From Bryopsis sp. KO-2023 (taxonomy: Eukaryota > Chlorophyta > Ulvophyceae > Bryopsidales > Bryopsidaceae), in contig BSYQ01000004.1 in NCBI GenBank assembly GCA_030272585.1, positions 7,316,001 to 7,380,000 of the forward strand: 64,000 nt of DNA. The letters are read 5' to 3'. Below the pieces are notes generated by a model. That model was not told the DNA's origin. It saw only the letters and a program-made list of their open reading frames with translations, and made no database searches. The translations under genes and the position numbers were made by a program. The first letter of the stretch is position 1. The number at the start of each line of letters is the position of its first letter. Positions 44,298-55,913 of the stretch are shown here, one piece after another.

Positions 44298-47200
44298 AGT
44301 CAAGGCGACAGTATCATGTAACCGCGGCTTGTGTGGGACGTTGGCGACGCTGAGGGGTACACACTCTCAATCAGTGTAACATTGGTCGAGGGAATGTGTC
44401 ACTGGATGGATTCGTTACACACGTTGGGTTGTGGCGATTCGTTTGGCTGAGGAAGTTGTCAAGGAGAACACTTGGGCATTGTTTTCTTTTTTTTTGTGTA
44501 ACGAGGAGAACTCGATTTTGACTGGTCATGTGGATTCTGATTGGAAGATGTTCCTCCATCCTGTTCACGCTGTTCAATCCTAAGTCGACAATCACATGTC
44601 GTCCGGCTGCTGGTAAAAATGAGTTGATACACTTCATCTGACCAAAATATCCATCGGTTGACCACCAGTTTTCATCCCAATGCAGTTCTCTGGTTAATAT
44701 ATCTTCCAGTCCTAACCCTCATCACAAGATCATAACACACACATTCATCCATCCATACTGTATTCACAATACGTGGCACAATTCGAATAAGGAAAATCTC
44801 CACCATTCACAATGTCAAACTTTCTCGGGAAGGGGGGAAGTGCTGGGAACGACGAGAAATTTGTGGTGATTGTAGGACGTTTTCAACTTGGTGATAGTCA
44901 AAATCTCTTGTCGTCTGTGGGCCTACGAAAAGTGGACTCCATCCATTAAAACTGAAGGTGTTGGACTATACTCTGAAGAGCGTAGCATATCAACAGCCAG
45001 GCTTATAGAATACACCTGTTCGCCCCCCATGCTTCCTTTTTATCTCCTCGCGACCCCAGTCCAACCGACCATTGCAACTAATCAACTTCCACAACCCTTT
45101 CCTGCCTCCGCTTTGGCTGACCAGCCACCTCAGTCGTCGTTCATGAGCTTACAACAACGATTACTTTTGAAGGAGAGTGTGGAAAGTTGATGTGATGGTG
45201 TTGGAAACACATGTTTGGCCCACCAAACACTCACTTTGGGTATTTGTTTGGCGGATGAACGCTGGGGAGAGCTTCAGCCGTCACAATTGTTTTCTACGTG
45301 GGCGTCTGATCTTCTGAAAATTCTGGAACTGTTCTGGAAGTGCAAAACATAAACCGTTTATAGTGCCAGCAATAAATTAAGTATGGGATAAAAAATTGTG
45401 TCTTACATTACGTTGATTCAGTGTAAGATCTATTGCATAAGGAAAAGCACTGCCCACATCATGAATATGTTGAAAATTCAGAGGAAAATCTGGCGGCAAA
45501 CCACAAATAAACATCTGATAGACAAGTTGTCTAAGACAACGCAAGTGGCATTTAGGTTTGTATTGCTCTTTTGAAGACTTCCTGGGACTTTAGAGTATCA
45601 AACCCCATTTTTGAACACTCACCAGAAAATCCTCTCCCCAGAGAACACCACCCTTGACTGCTAGACCGGTTGGCTTAGCTTGTGAGTGTATTACATTATT
45701 TCTATCAAGGTCCCCGTTTCTTTTAAATTTCTTCCTCAAGGGTTCTCTTCGTCTTTGTGTTGACACTGCATTACATAGGTTTTTTGCTGATGTCTTTTTT
45801 TCTACTGGCTGTTTTTGATACCAATTCGATTCATTGCTATTTTCACTTCCTTGTTTTTCTGATTTCAAGTGTACTACAGACGCTTTTTTCTTGTTATCTT
45901 CACCACAAACCAGCTAAACAATGGTTAAAAAGAAAAAAAAGATACTGTGAACTTTCTACAAGTGGTTACAGAAATGTACATGATGATGCTATGGTGCCAG
46001 TCAGACCCCACCCAAACAAGGAATTCCTGACAAAACTATGAATTCCCTAACCTTTCTCACCAGAATCTGACCTCCAAAAGACGAAGAAAAACGGTGAAAA
46101 GGAAAAAAAAACTTTTTTTTTTTCCTTGCAAGAATAGAAGAGTTGCACTTTTTCACCAAAACCTCACTCTTTCCTTTCCCCCCCAAATCCCTCTCCACAA
46201 AAGCACCCACCTCATCCGACTCCATTCCATAGAGACAAAAACAAAAAAGTTAACTCAAAAAGGCTAACACAACTACAAAACTGGAACGAAGCTCCCCTTC
46301 TCACCAAAAATAAAGCAACAAATTGAATATCGTGTGATATTCACCATCACCATAGAACCCACCAAAATTTCCATCACCACTTGCTATGTGACGGCCGGGA
46401 TTTTCCTCTCCCACCAAAAGAACCCCCCACATCCCCCCAAAAGAGCAAACACAATCTTCTCCTTCTGTGCATTGGCAAAAAATGCAACTTTTTTCTCCCC
46501 CTGGGCAAAATATCAGATATATAAAACTCCACTTTGTTGTCTTGCTGCTGCCCTCTCTTCTTCCCCCTCAGGCAAGCAAAACTGACCCTAGATCAGAAAA
46601 TTGAACAACAGTTTCCCAAGTATTTCCCCTTCCCCTCCTATTAAAAGAAAAATGGGAGAACCTATTCGCTCAGGAAAGCTTCTTTTTCCCCATTTTTTTC
46701 AGGGGAACAAGGAGAATTAACAGTTTGTTCGCTCCAACCAACCCCAAACCTGGATTTCCTGGCCCTCTATTCAAAACGGCTACCCGCAATACAAGTTTTT
46801 GCCAATCTCCTTCAACTTGAGAAAACAGCAAAACAAAAAAAAGAAAAAGAAAGAAACATGGGGCGATCCATATAGAAGAAAAAAACAGAAAAAAATCTGT
46901 CAAATGTAAACCCCTAAATCCCAATAAAAAAAAACAAAAGAACCCATGGACCGAGTTTCTTTCTTTTCCTTTTTTTTCCTCAAAAACACATCTAATTCCA
47001 AAACTACCCTCCCATTCCACCCCCCAAAAAGGGCTGGGAGAACTAAACCTCCCAGACATCCACCAACCACCACCAAAAGTGTAAAGAAAATAAAAATCAT
47101 CACCTTGAGAAATCTTCCCACCCCCCTCTTTTTTTTTTCCTTTCTATTCTTGTTTTTCTTCAAAGAAAAAAGCAATCCTCGGCGACGAGTGTCAGCCAAG

Positions 47201-47648
47201 TATGAATGTTATAAAATAAAAACCTAAATGTAGTGAGCAACAGCCCTGACCCCGTTCTTTGTATCACACTCTCCATTTGTATTTTTTGGTGGGCAAATGT
47301 TTTATGCCTCTAGTAATTTTTTTTTCCGCGGGTAATATAAGCACCACTCTGGTGCTTCCTCTCTCTATTTTTTTTTTCCTTTTTTTTTTTCAAAACCCCA
47401 CATGTAAATGGACCAGGCCGACACACACCCCAAATCCTCCTAATTTCTGGAAAACAAACAAAAAAAAACCCGAACAAATGTTTTGTTCTTTTGTATTTCC
47501 CAAGAAAAAGAAGAGTTTGGGTGGACTTAAAATTCGACCGATCCTAAAAATGGCAATATATCTTTGTTTCCCTCCCAGTTTTACTTTCTTTTTCCCCTAT
47601 TTTTTTCTCTTTTTTTCTGGGTTTTCTTTTTTAAACCTAAGGGCAGGG
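44298..47648. other. Gene-poor stretch of 3.3 kb
   Basis: Low-complexity A/C-rich sequence, especially 46050-47600, with many short frames on both strands that look random. Apart from a doubtful small gene at 44812-45190, nothing is supported. Confidence 0.5.
44812..45190 (+). CDS. Doubtful small two-exon gene
   Basis: Exon 44812-44890 (MSNFLGKGGSAGNDEKFVVI...) can be joined in phase to 44958-45190, giving about 103 residues with a Pro/Gln-rich second half (QLPQPFPASALADQPPQSSF). The intron would be 67 bases with a G|GTGATA donor. No family is recognised, and the frame could be chance. Confidence 0.22.
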
Positions 47649-50377
47649 TCATTTTGGTTTCATCATGACCACAATCATAGTGGCCGCGGCTGCTATGGCA
47701 CTACGTCTCACTCTTTTCATCGTGCGATTGTTCTGTGGTGTGGTAGGGTCCTCATTCTCTTTCCTGGCAGGATCCCCACTCTTCAGGTCGTATCCATAAG
47801 GCTGGGGATTCACACCATCCTGCATTTTCGACACAAACCCACCATTCAATAAAATCAAAAACTGAAAACCTGCCCCCTCACACGCTCCAAACTAGTTAAT
47901 GAGCAGGGCACAGAAATCACATCATTTGACCTCAAACAAACGTTCAGCTGCTGCAGCTCTTCTATGATCCTATGTGTGAACGGCAATGCCTCAATGAGGG
48001 ATGCATGATGTGCTGGAATATAATCGATTCAGCAGTTAAAAATCTTTGCCCCAGTTGAGGTGGTAGAATGTTGAACGAAATGCTCCTCACCGGCTTGCAA
48101 AGTTTCCTTCTTTCCTCCACGAACTGCTTCTTGTAGGGGCCAAGGCCTTTGACGAAACCCCACATACCTTTGCAGGCAGCAAACCTGGACCCACAAACAA
48201 TCACTGCGATCAATGGGATCTTCACATGATATACATAACATACTCTAAAAAAATATATACACGCTGGATAAAACCACGCAGGAGCGGAGCAAGGCGATTG
48301 GAAAGAAACACCACAGGAACCCACATTTCTAAAGAGAGGTCGAACACTTGTGTACATGTCTGCCGACACACTCACAGCTGTTGTATTTACCTGGCCAATC
48401 GTTCTGGAATCTTGAACTGTTCGTGGTGGAAAAGAATGACTTCGCAAGCAGGCTGGTCCGAACCCCAGGGGCACTTGATGGTTCGACAGGACCACATGGA
48501 ATAGAACTCATCCATGCGAACAATATCAGGCCTCTTTGGGGCATCTGGATGCTCTGTTGACTGCAGTTTTGAGAAAAATATATGTAAGAATTCGCAGAGA
48601 CTTGCAAAAACAGCAAAAAATTGCAAAATGAAAAATTGGTGAGGATTTTCAGAAAAATATACCTATTACAGAATATAATCCTAATCACTTGGAATGGTCC
48701 ACAACTTGTTACAGCAATCAAAGGGTTTTTGTTCCCCTGTCTTTTGAAACGAGCAGAGAAACGAAAAACTGAACTTGTGAATCATCATTTAAGATTGTGT
48801 CACCCCACTTCAAATTCCAAAAGCTGAATAAACTGTAGACAGTGAATCAATTGGTACATTTAATGTTTGTTGAAACTGGAGGTGCATTCTGGAGATATAT
48901 TCAGGGTCAAAGTTGATGAGAGTACCTTAGACAGGGTATAAATGGTGTCCCCTTCCACGAATGTCCGCCGAGCAATGACGTATTCTCTATCAGTCAGACA
49001 AGGGACTGGGAAGGATCGCACCCAATGGACCACCTGACGCCTATCCTCCACGGGACCATTCTCCAAAATCTGATGTCGAGAAATCATTCCATCCTGTTGT
49101 TTTAAAGAAAAGAAAAAGAATTTAGTAATCGCCTGTTCTGTCTGAGAGTGATTTTTGCTCTACGGAAAAACATGCACATGGTGGAGCCCTACCCATTTCG
49201 TCCTGTAGTTGTCGTCAAGATAGAAATCCGTCATTTCCTCGGCAGTAGCATTCCTAGCGATGGTCACACTTTTATACTCTGTCTTGTTGCCCTGAAAGGA
49301 AAAAAAGAAGAAGAAACATTTTTCACACCCTTTCATTCACCATCCATTCCACTTTCCATGTTCGACTTTGAAAGATGGAAATGAGCCGGATCAAATATTA
49401 CTCTGGTTCACAGGTGGCATAGAAATTTCAGCATTGGGGGACCTACTGGCAAAATCCGGTAGCTGGCATAGTACTTCATTGCATCGCCCAACTCCTTGTC
49501 CAAAATCTTTTTGAACAGGCCATCCCCCAGGGTCATCCTCGATTTCAGAAAATCCAGGTCAGCTTCTGTCACCGGCCTGTATCGAAATTGAATTGAAAAA
49601 AAATCAATCAAACAGGACGAAGCACCCATCAGTGGAAAATTTTTGGACTATCAAAAGTTCTGTGAAAAGAGTCCAAAGTACAAAAAAAAAAAAACAGAAA
49701 TGTGCATGGAGGTCACTGCAACATTCTCACTTTTAATGTTGGCCAAAAAATCTCAGACAATCAAAAACAAGATAACCGATTGTCGACGTAAAGTCGTCGT
49801 TTGGAAATGGGTTTCCCCCTACCATTCTGTCGGCCCAGCTTGAGCTTCGACCGTTTTCTGTGAAACCGGCGCTTCGGTTGATTGAGAACGGGTAAGCTTC
49901 GCGTACAGACTCTGCAGAAAGCGACGGACTGTCCCCCGCTGGAAGTACGAATACCACAAGTCTCTGCACACCACAACAAAAAAACTGGGATTGAAAAACT
50001 GATAAATATGGCAGAACCCATTTTCGCGAGCGCGCGAAAAAAACTTTCCACAATAGGAAAGAAAACCTCACAGAAACGGAGAGGACAGCCTCAAGATAAT
50101 TTCTACAGCTGTCGACGGGTCGCATGTGTTTGGTCGTGACGCGGAACGTTACGTCAAAAGGGCACTGTTTCAAAAAAAAACATCTTTCATCGAAAAATCT
50201 TCAACGATGCCCGTGCGTCTGTGTTGACCCCAGTTGACGTCTTGGCAACACGAACCCGAGTCGTGCCAGAAACCACCACATGAGGAAAAGCAACGCAACG
50301 ATAAGGCAAGAAAACGGTGAGGATCCGTTTGCGGACTCTTGCCGAGATGAATTCGATAGGGTCCAAGAATCGAGCAT
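47649..50377 (-). CDS. Membrane-anchored START-domain lipid-binding protein
   Basis: Nine exons, read on the minus strand: 50377-50229, 49963-49823, 49576-49447, 49291-49193, 49093-48926, 48560-48391, 48184-48091, 47989-47942 and 47819-47649 (about 389 residues). An N-terminal membrane segment (CLIVALLFLMWWFLARLGFV, about 28-47) is followed by a START domain (about 110-330): AMKYYASYRILP, TEYKSVTIARNATAEEMTDF, YLDDNYRTKWDGM, VEDRRQVVHWVRSFPVPCLT, DREYVIARR, then WGFVKGLGPYKKQF. START domains form a helix-grip pocket for a sterol or phospholipid. The C-terminus has a basic patch and short hydrophobic run (AIAAAATMIVVMM). The short exon 47989-47942 is the least sure; a longer alternative from an upstream acceptor would shift phase. 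Exon 1 has a weak GTCAAC donor. Confidence 0.82.
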
Positions 50378-50659
50378 TTCATACAAAAAGGAAACTGCCG
50401 CGACCACCGAAGAAACTGGTGTTCGTTTTTAGCCTGAAAGTCAAAGACGGGGAACGGCGTACGGCAAGTCCAACACGTTCGCTTGACGCGAACCCTGGCG
50501 AAACCTACTTTCGCGCCAGTATCTATTTTCAAAAACTTCTCACGTAGAAAAGAGGGGAGTCCCATTGGCTATCGAAACAGGGAAACCCTGGTTTTATTCT
50601 TCATCGCATTCAACACCACTCGTTTCTGGCATGTTTTCCTGTACAGATAAAGTTCCCTG

Positions 50660-51099
50660 CTACTTCAATTTTTGTTCCCCAGGAGCCCAATACCTCGCCA
50701 GAACGAATCCGTGCAGCATCAACGCGGCCCGCCTCACTCCCGCTCCAGGGGGCGACCACCGGATTATCGCGGCGCCCTTGGAGAAAATGCCAAAAAGTCC
50801 TGCCAGCTTTTACAGGAACAGAAACAGATAATCTTCCTTCAGCGAACGACCACGTCCATTCTTTTCTTTAAGTCCAGGTTTCAAAAGAGGTTGGCGACAC
50901 GACGGGAAATGCGGGACGACGGCAGGGTTTGCACAACGTGAGGAGAAGGCGGTTTGAAGCTGATGCTTACCAAAAAGCCAAAAACCGCTCCGAATAGCCA
51001 AATTAAGATTGGACCCAGGAAGGCGTGGTTGTCGGCAAACCAATGCCAGATCGCCCCCTGGCTGAAGTCCATCCCGGAAAGAACGGAGCCCGGACCCAT
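50660..51099 (-). CDS. Small membrane protein, unknown function
   Basis: Two exons, 51099-50971 and 50776-50660, give 81 residues: MGPGSVLSGMDFSQGAIWHW, then a hydrophobic segment (FLGPILIWLFGAVFGFL), joined in phase at a good GTAAGC donor to GAAIIRWSPPGAGVRRAALM and a second mildly hydrophobic part. The reading stops at a TAG at 50660-50662. An alternative is a 37-base intron (50693-50657) that removes this stop and extends the frame to 50569, adding a basic tail. No family recognised. It shares an upstream region with the divergent MYND gene. Confidence 0.5.
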
Positions 51100-51559
51100 G
51101 GCGCACGCTTTGTGAAGAAAGCAAACAAACAACACGCGAGGCAAAAGATGGGAAAAACGGACTTTGGGACGAAGGTGCAGGCTTCCTCCAAAGTGAAGCG
51201 TTAAAGCGGGGGGTGGGCTGGGCGAGAGCTCCGAGTTAAAAACCACGCGAGGAACCGCCACGAGATGCCTAAGTACGCGAATATTTCGCAATTGTAATGA
51301 TAAAGTTGCCAGCCTGGAAAGCGCTCTAGAAATCACATAATCGCTTGCCCTCAGAAAACACAGACAACAGAAACTCCAGCTTCGTTTCTGAAACTGTCCG
51401 GACGTGGCCTTCTTTTCGGAACAGAAACGCGTTGGCCTTTGCACGTTGTATTGCTCTCGGGATAGGTTTTTCCAGGCGGCGACGATATCTCGAAAACTCG
51501 CGGAGCCCCGAGAAATTGGGTTTCTTTTTGGCGCGACCTTTTTCGCAAGGTAGCGAGGG
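51100..51559. promoter_or_regulatory. Divergent promoter region
   Basis: 460 bp between start codons of the small membrane protein gene (minus) and the MYND gene (plus). Moderately G/C-rich; no TATA box seen. Confidence 0.4.
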
Positions 51560-52468
51560 ATGGACGCCGAGGAGGAGTCCGCCCCGTACGTGAACCTGCC
51601 CGAAGCTTGGCTGGTGAGCGACTTCATGGATGCCTGCCCACCGAAAGGCTACGTACCTCCACTCCCATCGGAAATCGTTCGCGAGATGCCAGCCCTGCGG
51701 AAATTCGTCGAAGCCCACCCGGCTCTGTTGAAAAAGAACGTCCGAAGAGTCCTGCAGCAGTTGATCGTGGATATGGCGGTCGACAACGTGCAAACCGATA
51801 AGTTCGTGGAGTTCGGCGTGTTCGTGTTGGACCGATGCGCGATCGAAGGCGTGGCCCAGTTTTTCGATCGCTTCAACGAAGAGAGCTTCATGAACTTCAT
51901 CCACAACGAGCTGTTCAAATATCTGATCACCGGGAACGACCACGCCACGCATCTCTTGAGGAATGGTTTTCGGAAGGTGTGGTGTTCCAACGATAATTGC
52001 CCCAATGAGGGCAATTTTTGCTGCAGTCGATGCATCAGGAAACTGGACGTGAAGGTGTTCTACTGCTCCAAGAAATGCCAGAAACAACACTACCCTGACC
52101 ACCGACCATTTTGCGGAAAAAGGCATGCACGCGACAACATGTGCTTGCATCAGATTTGGGAGGACTATATGGAAAGGTTGGAAAAGAAATACTGGCGGAG
52201 TGGGGAGAAAAAAGAAGAGAAAGGTCCAAAAAGCAAAACTCCCCCTGAGAAAGCACCTGGGGTGGGTGGGTCAAAATCTGGCTCCAGAACTGCAGGGTCA
52301 AAATCTGGCTCCAGAACTGCAGGGTCAAAACCTGGGTCTAGAACTGCTGAGAAATCAGTTTCTAGATCAAGCCAGGTCGGAAAAGGTGGTGGTGGTGGTG
52401 GTGGCAACAAGAGACAGGACCCCTCTTCTCCAGGCAAGAAAGCCTTCAAGAGAGGCTTCCTTGGATGA
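51560..52468 (+). CDS. MYND-type zinc-finger protein
   Basis: An intronless frame of 302 residues. The N-terminal 135 residues look helical (LKKNVRRVLQQLIVDMAVDN, FDRFNEESFMNFIHNELFKY) and match no family I recognise. A MYND zinc finger spans about 142-188: WCSNDNCPNEGNFCCSRC followed by VFYCSKKCQKQHYPDHRPFC, giving the expected paired cysteines, the YCSxxCQxxH core and final HxxxC. MYND domains bind proline-rich peptides and occur in chromatin and assembly factors. The C-terminal 90 residues are basic and disordered, with three tandem GSKSGSRTA repeats and a run of seven glycines. The start follows a leader with no in-frame upstream ATG. Some MYND proteins assist dynein assembly, but this one shows no specific sign of that. 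Confidence 0.85.
   Translation: MDAEEESAPYVNLPEAWLVSDFMDACPPKGYVPPLPSEIVREMPALRKFVEAHPALLKKNVRRVLQQLIVDMAVDNVQTDKFVEFGVFVLDRCAIEGVAQFFDRFNEESFMNFIHNELFKYLITGNDHATHLLRNGFRKVWCSNDNCPNEGNFCCSRCIRKLDVKVFYCSKKCQKQHYPDHRPFCGKRHARDNMCLHQIWEDYMERLEKKYWRSGEKKEEKGPKSKTPPEKAPGVGGSKSGSRTAGSKSGSRTAGSKPGSRTAEKSVSRSSQVGKGGGGGGGNKRQDPSSPGKKAFKRGFLG
52268..52348 (+). repeat. Three tandem 27-bp coding repeats
   Basis: Units at 52268-52294, 52295-52321 and 52322-52348. The first two are identical in DNA; the third has four base changes. They encode GSKSGSRTA, GSKSGSRTA and GSKPGSRTA. Confidence 0.92.
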
Positions 52469-53799
52469 AAAGAGTGGGGGGAGAAAAGAACTCTTTTGGG
52501 TTTTGTTTGGGAAGGGGGTGCAGGTGGTCAACCAAGAGGGAGAGGTTTTTTGATTGTTCCATCAAGAGTTCTGCAAGAATCGAAGAGTAGCGGATAATTT
52601 GCATGGGCACTTTTCAAAAGATGTGGAGATAGAAGAAAAATCAAATTTTGCAGGGAATAAATGTCAGGAGGCTCGTATTTATTAGAGAGAAAACCCATCA
52701 AGCACACCTGAACATGAAATGATAAGAAATGCCTGTTGATGGGAGTTATACGATTTCTTGCTAGGATAAAAGAAAAATGTGACTTGTGCTTGCCATTTGC
52801 CCAATCTTTTTTGTTAATTTTTATGTTGTTGCTAGTGATTTAGCATTTCCTATGTGCTTTTATCTCACCATTTGTGTTTTTGTATGGTTTTTGTTTTTTT
52901 TTTTTGCTGGGGGAGGGGAGAGTTGTAGATGTATGTACGATTTGGGCAGATTGTCCTATTGTGGAGATTTGTTGTACTTTTGATTCAGCCAAGGATTTTG
53001 GTTCCTGTGCAGTCTGGAGGTGATATATGATATGATATATATACAGGGTGGATCTGCTCTGCAGAAACAAGGCAACACACTGGATTCCACACTCGTGAAT
53101 GGTCCCAACAGTTCCAGCATTTTCTTCAATGCAGCCCCTCACAACCTCAGCAGGGCTACCGATTGCTTCTTTTTTGGAACTGTATAAGAAAAAACACCAT
53201 GCAGCCCCTCCGCTATTATTGACTGCTTTCTCCGTTGATAAGTTTGGACAAGGAAGAGAACCTGTGGCCCCAACTGCTTGCATTCCACCCAGTTTCACTC
53301 GGAAAAATCACAAGGATAAACCTCGACTAAGGGAAGGGGTTTCGCCTTTCCAAAATGCCATCGGTATTTCAACATTCATTACAAAATTGAACCCACCCTC
53401 GATGCATTCTGTCTTTAGATGACAAAAAACCCTCCACCAGCAAGGGATACCTCAAGAAATTCTATTTCAAAAAAACCCCTGTCCACCTCCCTTAATTCAT
53501 TCAAAACCTATCCCCTACCACAAAAAAAACACAATTCCCAACCCAAAATCAAGAATGATAAATTTGCTTTTGCATGCATGCATGTGATTCATGCAGTCAT
53601 TCATGCATGCAAAAAAATGCCTCTGATAACAAGCATCCATGACCAGCTGTCAACCAACGATTGAGCAGTTCCTGTTCTATGTATCAACCTTTTTTCGAGG
53701 GGAAGGGCAACAACCCAACAAAAAAACAATCCTCAACAAAGCCAAGGAAATTTTCTTAATGCTCATTAGCACACACTGTGGTTTGAGCAGGTTATGCAG
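52469..53799. other. Spacer between convergent genes
   Basis: MYND gene 3' region and 3' end of the plastid-protein gene. No supported gene. Contains the inverted repeat at 53568-53614. Confidence 0.5.
53568..53614. repeat. Inverted repeat built from GCATGC units
   Basis: Left arm TTTTGCATGCATG (53568-53580) and right arm CATGCATGCAAAA (53602-53614) are perfect 13-base complements around a 21-base loop that itself holds further CATG/ATGCA units. It can form a hairpin in DNA or RNA. Confidence 0.8.
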
Positions 53800-54955
53800 T
53801 TATGCAGTTTGCTCAGTAACATCTTTGACAGTAGTGTTGATGCTGGCTGAGAGTTCATCAACCGCAGCATTCAATTCATCCACTCTTGCCACCAAATCGT
53901 CCTTTGTTCGCTGCATTCACAAAACCAATTATTAACAGGGTGGTTAGCGTTACTTTCGGAGCTTCAGTTTTCTTCGAATTTTTATTTTCCCTCATCTATT
54001 CTTGGCAAAGTATTGCCATGCTGTTCGATAAAAAGAGAATTAGATAACTCACCGGCTGAGGGGGCTCATCAGCCATGAAAGGTAATTTCATCCTTTCCTG
54101 CTCATCCAGCAATGCTCGGGAAATCTGCGGATGTTTTTCAGCGCAATTTCTCAGTCATTCTGCAAAAATCATGAACATGCATACATGTACATATCCTCAT
54201 TTTCTCAAACAACTATCAATTTTTTTTTTCCCTTCAGAAGGGCACAAAAAAGTAAGGTGGGTTTCACCAATCACAGCACCTTGGGAAATAACCACTGACA
54301 AAAGAAAACTAAACCAACACTAGTTGGAAAATTCTCTTTACTCTTGTATCCTTCGCACTAGTAGTTCATTCTGTCTTTTTTTCAATTTTTCGCATTTTCC
54401 TACTTAAAAAATAATAACAAAAGTTACCTGCGGAGCATACAGAAAGCCCAACACTCCACAAATCAATCCCCCCACCACGAATCCGGAGGTAAACCCTCCT
54501 CGGCTCTCAGCCCTGTTGTTTTCCAAAAAAATAACATTAGTTATTCCACTCCAGAATTCAAAAGAACGACGGAGGGTTTTGATCATTCTTCAACGATTTC
54601 ATGATAAAACTTTGCACAAGACAGGACGTTTTTTAAACAAATCTAATACAAAGTTTAAAACCTACTGTTTCAATAACAGTAAACTGACTGCCCTGTACCC
54701 CTCGACAGTATAGCTGTAGTTTTATCTGTTCCTTTTCTTATTTTGAAAAAGGTGGCTCAATGAATATTATCCCAGCAAGCAACTCTGCTATTTGATCACT
54801 CTATATCTCTTTCAAGCCAACATGTTTATGAAATCTATAATAACAATACATTTTCTTACCGCATTACCTGACAACCATCTGGCCTCTACTTCTCACAGAA
54901 TTGCTTCGAGATGAGCTCCTCATTTCCCTCAGCGAGGCCACATAATTCGTGCTTC
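53800..54955 (-). CDS. Plastid inner-envelope protein homologue (partial 5' end)
   Basis: Four exons in phase on the minus strand: 54955-54868, 54512-54428, 54124-54053 and 53910-53800. The upstream exon with the start and presumed targeting peptide is not resolved. The sequence RGGFTSGFVVGGLICGVLGF, then LYAPQ and ISRALLDEQ, closely matches a plant family of small chloroplast inner-envelope proteins (Arabidopsis At1g42960 type): one glycine-rich membrane segment ending in APQISxAL, followed by a helical tail with paired heptads (LVARVDELNAAVDELSASIN). Function of the plant protein is unknown to me. The region before the membrane segment is Ser/Arg-rich (SSSRSNSVRSRG), as in transit peptides. 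Presence implies a plastid. The gene diverges from the coiled-coil gene at 55914. Confidence 0.75.
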
Positions 54956-55913
54956 CTGTCCATTGAGGAAAAAATTTCACATCGTTGCCAAAAATAAGTT
55001 TGCATAAGCATTTAAGAAAACTCAAATTAAATGTTCTGTCTTGAATTTTCCTCAATCTAGCTGGCCGAGGCTGGAGAGGGTTGAGGAAAACTAAGAAATG
55101 TAACTTGTTGCCAATAGGCCATCAATAGGTAAGTCAGCACCCCACAGAAAACTTCAAATAAGGGTGACTTATTGAACTTCCAAAAAAAACTTCAACTTGC
55201 GATTTGTGTGGTTGGCTCAAGGTAGCAATCAAGGGCTCGCATCAGTGTGCTTTTCTTTCCCAGTCTAACCACACAACGAAATAAAAAAACCACAACGGAA
55301 CGTTAGACATAGCCGCGCTCACTCTGCAAAGCTGGGGTTCTCTGACAGAAGTGCGTCGGTCGCGATGCCAGACGAAAAGCGACGTCGTTTTTGACGGGGG
55401 CCAACATTCTGCGTTTCACTTCGCTCTACAAGTTCCGACACTTTTCAACGTCGATCCCTTGTTTCGCTCGACACCCTGTTTCGCTGTTCAGAAAATCAAG
55501 ACGAGAGAAAACCAGTGCAAATATAGATCTGCTCGATTTTGTTGAAATAACGGGCACATCCATTTTGTGCATTTCACACCATCCATCAATCGTCCAAACG
55601 AATCTTAACTCCGAGAGCGCCACTCTCTCCAAAGCAAAGGAGCGGATCCTTCCTTTCGAATTTGGAAGGTAGTTCTGACAATCCCCCGTTTCGATCGGTG
55701 TCAAACATGCAATCATGCTTTTAATTTCTTTCCAGAATTTTCTGGCAGCACTATTGCTGTGTTTCACGGATCGAATCAAATTGTCGTTATTTGTGGCTAA
55801 TAAAAGTGTCCCAGCGATTTTTTGTTAATTATATTGTTTTGGCACAGTATTTATTTTTCCTCGTGGTTTCACACAGAACAAGTTTTGCTCTTTCAGTTGG
55901 CAGACACAATTTG
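54956..55913. promoter_or_regulatory. Divergent upstream region with unplaced first exons
   Basis: Holds the missing first exon(s) of the minus-strand plastid-protein gene and the 5' leader of the plus-strand coiled-coil gene, whose leader probably has an intron ending at the CTTTCAG near 55896. Exact exons could not be fixed. Confidence 0.35.

Noticed and set aside
46050..47860. Many frames of 80-200 codons on both strands
   Set aside because: They consist of Phe/Ser/Lys/Pro-rich low-complexity translation of homopolymer DNA. Only the 47649-47819 exon fits a real gene (START protein).
50881..51627. A 248-codon minus-strand frame running over the small membrane protein start
   Set aside because: Its N-terminal part lies in the divergent promoter and overlaps the MYND gene start. 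The clear ATG at 51099 with a downstream GTAAGC donor is a better model.
51326..52150. A 274-codon minus-strand frame
   Set aside because: Antisense shadow of the MYND protein, which has intact zinc ligands on the plus strand.
53041..53800. Plus-strand frames with Pro/Ser/Thr-rich content
   Set aside because: No start context, splice continuity or motif; A/C-rich DNA antisense to the 3' region of a minus gene.
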